Of a DNA stretch of 64,000 bases, positions 56,485 through 64,000 are shown piece after piece. The stretch is from the NCBI GenBank assembly GCA_002005505.1, contig KV908511.1, positions 97,501 to 161,500 of the forward strand. The letters are read 5' to 3'. The position numbers were made by a program, and so were the translations under genes. This DNA comes from Botryococcus braunii (Eukaryota > Chlorophyta > Trebouxiophyceae). How positions within the stretch are numbered: the stretch's first letter is position 1; every line of letters starts with the position of its first letter. The notes beneath the pieces are model-generated. The model saw only the letters and a program-made list of their open reading frames with translations. It did not search any database and had not been told where the DNA came from.

Positions 56485-57952
56485 ATACACACAGCGAGAG
56501 TGAGGGCCGGGGGGGGTGGACAGGGAGGAAAACACAACAAAGGCATCCAAATGACGAAGAATGGCAGAATATTCAGATGTATGCACAATTTACAGATGTG
56601 TAGGCCCAATAATCAGACATGTAGGATCGATTTTTAGACACGTTTCAGGTGTGTCTCAACCCAGGACAGACAAGGCAGCTGCGGACCAGAGGCTCATAAG
56701 ACTTAATTCCGCAACAAAAGACAAACTCCCTGACTAGCATTCGCGCAAATGCGACTAAGAATAAACCGTACAAGAAGAGGTGCACCTGCGTACACAGCCT
56801 GTTTGAAATCTGAAGGTCATTCCAGGAAAGGGAGCAGCCCTTTGGCATTAGCAGGACACAGCAGTCTGCATGTACCGAAGAGGGGTGTGCAGCATACAGA
56901 ACAAAGTCAGCACCATACAGGAGCCCTGATCGTACAATCCATCCCTGGTGCATAAATTGAAAGACAATTAGCTGAAGAACCCCAAACACCAGAAAAGAAG
57001 ACAATGGGATAGGCGAGGGTTTCCAGCCCGGAGGGGCCCCCCAAGTAATGGAGCCGCTGTTGCATTTCCCAAACTTGGGTACTGGATCAAACATCCTGAA
57101 AAAACTCACCTTCTGTCTGTAGTATTCATAGGCGGCATATGAAAGCCAGAAGTCAGGATTTGCTTCTTGTAACTTGGCCCATAGTTCCTGTAGGCACAAG
57201 AGGAATGGGTAAGGGCGACAATTGCTCAGCGAGCACATGCTCACCTCAGGAGAGATAGCCCCATTGCATTCGGAAAAGAAGTCTGCAACATTTCCTGCTT
57301 TGTAATTATGTCTGTGTTCGGCTTACCACGGAAGTGAGGCAACGAAGACCCTTGCGCTCTTCCACGTACACATGTGCAGCCTTTAAAACATGGACAAGGA
57401 AAAAGGCCTCATCATAAGAGAAACGCCACAAAGTGCAGTGGTTCTCCGTCCCCTGCTCCCCAACATCCTGCGCAGAGTGAACCCATAGTGTAAGTCAGCA
57501 GAGACCCACCATCGCACCATAACATGCCATCGAATACTTGAATGTCTGACCTGATGATGATGCAACATAGTTGCCAGAGGGGATACCGGACTTCTGGGTG
57601 GTATTATCGTCCTTAAGACCTGCTCCACTTCTTGTTGAGTATCCTGGTTCTCATACTTGGTTCCCATGCTACACTTTTCCAGGAGATTTTCAACAGCCGG
57701 CTCTGGGCAAGCCCAGATAGCTGCATGATCAATTAAGCCAATAACGAGGTATGAAGAGATAGCTATGAGGGCCTGCAAGACATTGTCAAGTCAACCGACC
57801 GCCCAGCCAAAAGGCCTACATTCCAAACCTAGATGGCCCCTCCCGAGAAATGTACCTACCTCTTCTGCGGATACCTGAGCTTCATCCAGAGGCCTTTTTA
57901 GTTTGGGCTTAGGGCAATGTATCGGGGTTCCAGACACCCACAAGCCAGCCAT
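55968..57952 (-). CDS. SEN2: tRNA-splicing endonuclease catalytic subunit Sen2
   Basis: Cuts the 5' splice site of intron-containing pre-tRNAs, as part of the Sen complex. Minus-strand exons 57952-57860, 57772-57551, 57467-57327, 57187-57110, 56944-56786 and 56114-55968 are all in phase 0 with GT/AG borders, up to 279 residues, close to plant Sen2 size. The C-terminal half is the endonuclease fold: FWLSYAAYEYYRQKGWIVRSGLLYGADFVLY. The catalytic triad is Tyr195, His203 and Lys234. The spacings of 8 and 31 residues match yeast Sen2 Tyr289, His297 and Lys328, which confirms the exon 5/6 junction. The end is uncertain: family similarity fades after DHIQVR (about 56025), and a further exon may exist downstream. 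No second Sen gene is nearby. Confidence 0.9.
56300..56500 (+). repeat. (CA)n microsatellite in Sen2 intron 5
   Basis: CAGACAGACAGA and about 110 bases of (CA)n lie within the 671-bp intron that separates the Tyr/His exon from the Lys exon of Sen2. Confidence 0.95.
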
Positions 57953-58356
57953 TTTAAATCATAAAGTAGAGCCGTTCGACTAGGGGCCTTGAAGACTGAT
58001 CCCACACAAAAGAAACCCCAAAGGCAGGAACAAACAAAAATAAGAGGTTAGAAAGATTCGTAGCAAGATCAAATACCAATGGAATTTTGCAGTTCATCAC
58101 CATCCATGCCCCTGATCACGTATTCTTTCATGTGGCAAAGAAGCGGGTGACGAAGAGACTTCCGCCGACGGACCATCTTTCTCAACTTAATGACGTTGTT
58201 CACAAGTAGAGCAAATTTCTCTAATACGGACTGACACCAGTTGGTGTTCATAATAGCCAACCAATGCATATATACAGTAGGTAGTGTGTAAAACTCACGC
58301 CGACACTGTGCTGGCATGTGACGGTACTACCGGAAAGGGTCCAAGGAAGGAACCCT
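57953..58356. other. Sen2 upstream region
   Basis: Should hold the Sen2 promoter (minus strand). A minus-strand open frame of 82 residues (58069-58317) has no recognised domain. The stretch ends in AAGGAAGGAA, the insertion site of LINE copy I. Confidence 0.45.
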
Positions 58357-59015
58357 GGCACCCTGGCTCCCAATGCCCGTGCTGCTTGAGGGAGTTGGAT
58401 GTCTGGGGCGACCACGCGGTCCACTGCACCTCAGGGGGGGATGTTGCCATTGTCGGCCGACATTACTCCGTTCGTAACGGCCTGGACGCTGTCCTTACCT
58501 CAGCTCGTCAGCGGGTCACCCGGGAACCCGCCTTTCCCACCCCTGTCCCTGGCCAGGAGCGCCGTCGCGCAGACCTCCGCCTCCATGCGTGGGAGGAGGG
58601 GCGTGACCTTTATATCGACATCGTTGGCTCTTCCCCACTCACAGTTGCCAACTTGCTGCACTTCGTGCCGGGTGGGGCCGCCGCGCGCGCTGCCCAAGAC
58701 AAGCAGACCCGCTATGCTGTCTTGTTGTCGCGTCAGCAGCCGCCTGTGGCTTTCCAAGCCTTCGCTTTTGAAACATTGGGAGGGTTGCATGCTGATGCGC
58801 TGGCCTTGTTGCAGAGGCTCCAGGGGCTTTTGAACCAAGCCATCATTGCTCAAGAAGATGTGGAGGGATATTTTGTCATTCGTCGGGTCAGTTTCATCAT
58901 TGCGGCGGCTGTGGGTCGCCAGCTGGCCGCTCGCCGGGTGTGACTCATAGCTTGACACATTGGGGGTTTGGGTCCCTGAACATTGGGCTGGTCTTTTTTA
59001 CTCCACTCTTGTAAA
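58357..59015 (+). mobile_element. LINE copy I, 5'-truncated
   Basis: Begins at the zinc-knuckle region (C-P-C-C-L-R-E-L) right after AAGGAAGGAA and runs through an intact frame to the stop at 58943 and the 3' end CTCTTGTAAA followed by GGAAGGAAGGAA. It is the only copy whose flanks are GGAA rather than GAA on both sides. Confidence 0.95.
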
Positions 59016-59273
59016 GGAAGGAAGGAATACAATACAATCCGACGGCGAGTCGAAGGTAACAAGGAAGGAAGGAAGGAAGGAAGCCATCCTTGGCTTTAGA
59101 GAGCAACTGCCTCAAGTTGCCACTTTCATAATACATCAGTCGGTGCTGCCTAGCTTTGCCAACCACGAGTGGTCTCGAGCAGTAGCACTCCTGCACGGTG
59201 CAGGCTGCCCGGGGCACCTTCCCAGTGTGAAGAAGAAGAAGAAGAAGAAGAAGATCAAGAAGAAGAAGAAGAA
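59016..59273. repeat. GGAA and GAA tracts between LINE copies I and H
   Basis: (GGAA)n at 59016-59028 and 59072-59093, then about 130 bases of unique sequence, then a (GAA)n tract of about 50 bases (59229-59273) into which copy H is inserted. Confidence 0.9.
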
Positions 59274-62200
59274 TCTGTTTCGTCACCCATAGTATTGATT
59301 TTATCTTTTTTTTCTCAGATTTGCCTTCGCCTGGCCAGTCTTTAAGCGGGGCTGGCAGCTTCGCCACTTTCAGCGTCCAGCCTTTGCGGAATTTCCAGTG
59401 TTTTTCAACACTTCATTCTCAGTTTGATACCACATCGTATTGGTTTTCCTGTTTTCTTCCTCAGATTTGCACCAGCTCGGCCAGTCTTTCCGCAGGACTG
59501 GCAGCTTCGTAACTTTCTGGCGTCTGGCATCTGCGGAATTTCCCGTGTTCTTCCCCACTTCCTGTGTTTCTTAACACACAGTATTGGTTTTTTCTTTTTC
59601 TTTTTTGGCCCCTCAGATTTGCCTCCGCCGGCCCGTCGTTCACAGGGACTCACAGCTTCACCCCTCCCCAGCATCCAGCACTTACGGAGATTCCAGTGTT
59701 TTACAACACTTACTCCTGTGTTTCTTCACACATCATCTTGGTTTTCCCTTTTCTTCTCCGCTTCGCCTCAGCCCAGCCAGTTTTTCAGAGGGACTGGGGG
59801 CTTCACCACTTTCCAGCATCCAGAACGGTCTTGGGGTTGGGTTGCCCAGCTGGTGATGCCATGGCCAGCGTTCCTCTCTTTGACCCCACCTGCCCTTGGA
59901 AGGCATCATGCAAGTCTCGTAAGATCACTACGGGTGCTGGGCTCCTACGTCACTTGCAGAGGTTCCACAAGCTCGGCGATGCTGGGCGGGATGACTGGGT
60001 GTCGCAACTCAGATCCCCAGCAGAGTACAGGAAGCTTGAAGCCATCTTGCGAGCTACCTCCAGCTGGTTGTGCACCTCTTGCTTCAAAACCCATTCCCTG
60101 GGAGTTCTTTCGTGCGCAACCAACCCAGACACCTGCCAGCGCTTGTGGAATCTGGAGGATGGCCTGGTTCCCCCTGATGTTAACCTTCTTCCTGGCCTTC
60201 CCCGCCCTGCACCGCCGCCGCAGGATACTTCAGAGCCCCAGGGCCGCCTCCATTCGCAACCCCGAGGACGACCGCGTGCATCCGCCGCCGTTGCTGATCC
60301 TCCGCCCTCTGCTCCCCCGGCCCGTGTCCGCCGCCATCCCCTGACCCCTGCCCTTGTCCATCACGTTTTCACCCTTGGTCACCATTCGTACCGCAGGGTC
60401 CCTAGGTCAGCATGGATACCTTGGGCTGCAGCATTGCGGTCCGCTCTCAAGGCTGTTGCGGACTCGGGCTCCGAGGCTGCCTGGGTTGAGCTGTTGATCC
60501 TTCCGATGTGCGTCCTGTCAGCTCGTCGCAGGCCTCGGGGTGAGGGAGTTGCGCAGCACGTCCGCCGTCGGGCCCGCGCATGGTTGGATGGGGATATTGA
60601 TGGCCTAATTGATGAACTCTTGGCCACCGCGCCTGCAGCCACTGCCCCACCCCGCCCATTAGACGATGCGGCGCTTGCCGCTCGCGTCTTGCGCAAGGTT
60701 GCAGATGGCCATTTATCAGCGGCTGTTCGGATGTTGGAGCCTGCCACCATCGCCCCAGCCACGCCTGACACATGTGCTGCATTGGCAGCGCTTCATCCTA
60801 TCCGACCGCTTCCCGTTGGCGCCCCGCCTGCGCAGGCCCCTTACCGTGCCCAAGTGGAGGAAGTCTTGGCTGCCCTCAAAACCTTCCCACCTGGTACCGC
60901 TGGCGGGCGGGACGGCTTGACCCCATTACATATAAAACATGCCTTCTCTGTAGGTGGCTCAGACCTCTTATTGGACAGCCTCCTTGGCGTGGTCAATCGG
61001 GCCTTAGCTGGGGATGTTCCCCCTCCCTTGCGATCTTATTGGGCCAGCGCTCCCATCACCCCTCTCTTAAAGCCCAATGGGGGTATCCGGCCCATTGCAG
61101 TGGGGCTCACCCTGCGCCGTCTGGTTTCCAAGATAGCTGTTGCAGCCGTCTTGCCCGCTGTCAGTGAGTATTTGCAGCCACACCAAGTTGGGGTTGGAGT
61201 CCGAGGGGGTGCAGAAGGCCTCGTCCATGCCCTCAACCGCTTGGTGGCACACCAGCAAGATTCCCCCGACCTCGTCGTTGTCAGCTTGGACTTCCAAAAT
61301 GCTTTCAATACGGTCGACCGCAACCGCATGCTTGGGGAAGTCGCCCTCCATTGCCCCAGCATCTGGCAGTATGTGGCGACGACGTACGGCTGCGCGGCCC
61401 ATCAGTATGTTGGGCCCCATGTCGTGGACTCCACAACAGGGGTCCAGCAAGGGGACCCCCTCTCTCCGCTGCTTTTTGCGCTCACTGTCCAGCCACTCCT
61501 CCTTGACCTTCATCGGGAGTGTCCCGACGTACACCAAGGGTGGTATCTGGATGACGGCACGTTTGTTGGTCCCGTGCCCGCAGCGCAGCAGGCAGTCCAG
61601 TTGGTTGTTGACCGGGCCCCCGCATATGGCTTGAGCCTCAACCCTCACAAGTGCTGTGTGTGGTCGCCGCGCCCGAACCCTCAGCATTTGGATGGGTTCC
61701 CTCTGGGCTTCGTCAATGAAACTCGTGCTGGTTTGATAGTGTTGGGGGCAGCGGTCACCGTGTCAGTCGAGTACGCGGCTTCCGTAGCCCAGGCGCACGT
61801 TGATGCCGTGGCAGCCTCGCTCCAGCGTTTGCCGATTCTCCGCCACCCCCAAGCCGAGCTTCTCTTGCTTCGCAGTTGCCTTGGGACCTGCAAGGTGGTT
61901 TTCACAGCCCGGACCATGCCGCCAGCTGCAGCTGCGCAAGCTTTGGTGACCTTTGATATGCTCCAAACCCAGGTCCTCCAATCCATTGTCACAGCTGGTG
62001 GTGGTGGTTTTGGCCCTTTGCAGCAAACCTTGGCTGGCTTGCCTATTGCCCAGGGGGGTCTAGGGGTCACTAAGGCCACTTCCCTTCTGCCTTGTGCCTA
62101 TCTCGCCTCCGTCACGCAGACAGCCCCCCTCCAGGACCGCCTTCTGGGGACATCCACTGCCCCTCTTGTCCCCGCTGCCCTCGCTGCCAAGGCTGACTAC

Positions 62201-63139
62201 TGCGCCCTTGTTCCTGATTTCGATGCGGCGCTCTTCGAGGATCCGGATTTTGTCCGCAGCAAAGTGCAAGCCCGGCTGTCCAAACCCTTGTCTCACCGCG
62301 CATACCAGGAGGTTCTTGATGACCCTGCTCGCTCGGATCGCGACCGTGCTGTGCTCCAATCTCTTACACAGCCGGGAGCGTCTGATTGGCTGCTGGCTCT
62401 CCCAGTTCCCCATTTGCAGCAAACCATGCCCCCAGAGTCGTTCCGCTGCCGCCTTCAATACCAGCTCTTGATCCCCATTTTCCACCCTGGCTCCCAATGC
62501 CCGTGCTGCTTGAGGGAGTTGGATGTCTGGGGCGACCACGCGGTCCACTGCACCTCAGGGGGGGATGTTGCCATTGTCGGCCGACATTACTCCGTTCGTA
62601 ACGGCCTGGACGCTGTCCTTACCTCAGCTCGTCAGCGGGTCACCCGGGAACCCGCCTTTCCCACCCCTGTCCCTGGCCAGGAGCGCCGTCGCGCAGACCT
62701 CCGCCTCCATGCGTGGGAGGAGGGGCGTGACCTTTATATCGACATCGTTGGCTCTTCCCCACTCACAGTTGCCAACTTGCTGCACTTCGTGCCGGGTGGG
62801 GCCGCCGCGCGCGCTGCCCAAGACAAGCAGACCCGCTATGCTGTCTTGTTGTCGCGTCAGCAGCCGCCTGTGGCTTTCCAAGCCTTCGCTTTTGAAACAT
62901 TGGGAGGGTTGCATGCTGATGCGCTGGCCTTGTTGCAGAGGCTCCAGGGGCTTTTGAACCAAGCCATCATTGCTCAAGAAGATGTGGAGGGATATTTTGT
63001 CATTCGTCGGGTCAGTTTCATCATTGCGGCGGCTGTGGGTCGCCAGCTGGCCGCTCGCCGGGTGTGACTCATAGCTTGACACATTGGGGGTTTGGGTCCC
63101 TGAACATTGGGCTGGTCTTTTTTACTCCACTCTTGTAAA
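59274..63139 (+). mobile_element. LINE copy H, full length
   Basis: Same ends and structure as copy F: TCTGTTTCGTCACCC after (GAA)n, four 5' leader units, intact frame, short 3' untranslated region, CTCTTGTAAA then GGAAGGAA. It differs from copy F at only a handful of positions over 3.87 kb. Confidence 0.95.
59861..63067 (+). CDS. LINE polyprotein, second intact copy
   Basis: 1068 residues from the same ATG as copy F, with identical zinc finger, RT (YLDD), knuckle and nuclease motifs. Visible amino-acid differences from copy F are few: Thr to Ser in the second cysteine motif of the N-terminal region (CTTCF/CTSCF), Thr to Asn (LWTLED/LWNLED), Ala to Thr (RDGLAP/RDGLTP), Lys to Gln (VAHKQDS/VAHQQDS) and His to Asn after the RT core. 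None touches a catalytic residue. Confidence 0.92.
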   Translation: MASVPLFDPTCPWKASCKSRKITTGAGLLRHLQRFHKLGDAGRDDWVSQLRSPAEYRKLEAILRATSSWLCTSCFKTHSLGVLSCATNPDTCQRLWNLEDGLVPPDVNLLPGLPRPAPPPQDTSEPQGRLHSQPRGRPRASAAVADPPPSAPPARVRRHPLTPALVHHVFTLGHHSYRRVPRSAWIPWAAALRSALKAVADSGSEAAWVELLILPMCVLSARRRPRGEGVAQHVRRRARAWLDGDIDGLIDELLATAPAATAPPRPLDDAALAARVLRKVADGHLSAAVRMLEPATIAPATPDTCAALAALHPIRPLPVGAPPAQAPYRAQVEEVLAALKTFPPGTAGGRDGLTPLHIKHAFSVGGSDLLLDSLLGVVNRALAGDVPPPLRSYWASAPITPLLKPNGGIRPIAVGLTLRRLVSKIAVAAVLPAVSEYLQPHQVGVGVRGGAEGLVHALNRLVAHQQDSPDLVVVSLDFQNAFNTVDRNRMLGEVALHCPSIWQYVATTYGCAAHQYVGPHVVDSTTGVQQGDPLSPLLFALTVQPLLLDLHRECPDVHQGWYLDDGTFVGPVPAAQQAVQLVVDRAPAYGLSLNPHKCCVWSPRPNPQHLDGFPLGFVNETRAGLIVLGAAVTVSVEYAASVAQAHVDAVAASLQRLPILRHPQAELLLLRSCLGTCKVVFTARTMPPAAAAQALVTFDMLQTQVLQSIVTAGGGGFGPLQQTLAGLPIAQGGLGVTKATSLLPCAYLASVTQTAPLQDRLLGTSTAPLVPAALAAKADYCALVPDFDAALFEDPDFVRSKVQARLSKPLSHRAYQEVLDDPARSDRDRAVLQSLTQPGASDWLLALPVPHLQQTMPPESFRCRLQYQLLIPIFHPGSQCPCCLRELDVWGDHAVHCTSGGDVAIVGRHYSVRNGLDAVLTSARQRVTREPAFPTPVPGQERRRADLRLHAWEEGRDLYIDIVGSSPLTVANLLHFVPGGAAARAAQDKQTRYAVLLSRQQPPVAFQAFAFETLGGLHADALALLQRLQGLLNQAIIAQEDVEGYFVIRRVSFIIAAAVGRQLAARRV

Positions 63140-64000
63140 GGAAGGAATTACATCAACCCAGCCCAAAGGGCTGAAGATGTGACGAAGGGGTCCAAGGAGA
63201 CCCCTTCGTCACATCTGCAATGCCCACCCAAACCGATAGACACAGGTACGGTGGAGACCCCATACGCATAGTACAGTTACAGTTCTCACTATTTCAACAG
63301 TGTACTTACTAATATCCTAGGGTAAGCATTCCCCTGTTAGGGCACACTACCTCCACTTCTATACCACGTCCTCGTCTCCGTCTCCGTGTACATCCACAGG
63401 TTGCTGGGGATGCTGTGGATCCATCCGGATGACGGGGTCGCCCACAACAATCCAGGAACTAATTCTATGCGCATTGGTCTGTCTGTGCTTTTCTTCAAGG
63501 GCTTGGTTATGCTGGGTGGAGACCAAGAAACTTCGTGTATGTATGGGGGCCACGGGAAGTATTGGTGGTGCTTACATAATCTGATCTCCGCGTGTGCCGG
63601 GTCATGCACACTTTCACTTTTTTCGTAGTCCTGAGCCCTTGGTCCTGAGAGCCTGAGCCTGAGAGCCTGAGAGCCTGAGAGTCAGGACCATACCCTGAGG
63701 CTCAGGGGCCCTCTGGTCCCCAGGGACCATCCTCTTCTTCTCCCAGTTCACGTCAAGGAAGAAGCCACGTCACTTTGATCCCTTGTAGGACCCTCCACCA
63801 GGGGACCCTGGCGAGGGACTCATCAATGGAGGATTCTCTACTAGAGAGTCTATAGTTTGCCTCTAGTATTGTTCGCAAGTTCGCCCAGATCTGCAAGCCA
63901 CCTAACATTGGACCTGATAACCAGTCAGGTTGTGACAGGCCGCGTATCAAGTCAGTGATACTGGAGTCACAGCGAGTTGAAAGTTGAGGCTCCTGTGTTG
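63140..64000. other. right end, no recognisable gene
   Basis: Contains the perfect hairpin at 63175-63216 and a short GAGCCTGA repeat (about 63636-63680). Short open frames only; CTCTACTAGAGAG-like palindromic sequence is near 63836-63848. Confidence 0.5.
63175..63216. repeat. perfect 18-bp hairpin
   Basis: 63175-63192 is the exact reverse complement of 63199-63216, with a 6-base loop (CAAGGA). It lies 35 bases after the end of LINE copy H. Possible terminator-like fold, foldback element or small-RNA precursor. Confidence 0.85.

Noticed and set aside
56645..56785. Read-through of Sen2 exon 5 into VHLFLYGLF... as the protein end
   Set aside because: That reading lacks the catalytic lysine. 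The exon at 56114 restores it with the exact family spacing, so this stretch is intron.
58069..58317. 82-residue minus-strand open frame upstream of Sen2
   Set aside because: No domain and no splice connection to Sen2 that keeps phase; it may be a leader region. Not strong enough to call a gene.

Overview
The window is nuclear eukaryotic DNA. It has multi-exon genes with GT...AG introns, a chromodomain Ty3 retrotransposon, a copia element, a LINE family and very long (CT)n/(CA)n microsatellites, and no operon-like gene packing. The gene families (a reticulon-like protein of plant RTNLB type, a short plant-style Sen2, a plant/bacterial-style flavin monooxygenase) fit a green alga or early streptophyte. 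Chara-like genomes have this texture, but the species is not shown by the sequence.

Layout. 1-11.3 kb: a possible partial exon at the left edge, a rearranged LINE copy (1455-4441), a perfect hairpin near 5.88 kb and an old inverted LINE fragment (about 6.39-7.2 kb). 11.3-21.6 kb: a 13-exon flavin-containing monooxygenase-like gene (+) that I could splice in phase to a 555-residue protein. Its introns are full of microsatellites, a palindrome array and a minisatellite carrying branch-point-like motifs. 21.6-26.1 kb: no recognisable gene. 26.1-28.7 kb: a 3-exon minus-strand gene for an unrecognised secreted protein. 29.3-48.0 kb: a transposon nest of LINE copies joined head to tail through GAA-type tails, a 5'-truncated copia element and an intact Ty3 chromovirus inserted inside one LINE. 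48.4-50.8 kb: a reticulon-like gene (+). 50.8-56.0 kb: no recognisable gene, with a large composite microsatellite. 56.0-58.0 kb: a 6-exon tRNA-splicing endonuclease Sen2 gene (-). 58.36-63.14 kb: a truncated and then a full-length LINE. 63.1-64 kb: no gene, one perfect hairpin.

How the parts relate. The host genes look unrelated in function. The transposons form one connected story. A LINE with an N-terminal zinc finger, reverse transcriptase, CCHC knuckle and likely restriction-like endonuclease occurs in eight well-preserved copies. All eight end at the same 3' nucleotide followed by GAA/GGAA repeats, and almost all begin right after such repeats. The simplest reading is a microsatellite-targeting LINE whose own tails become new target sites. 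Two full-length copies are almost identical, and the Ty3 element has LTRs that look identical and an intact target duplication, so activity is recent.
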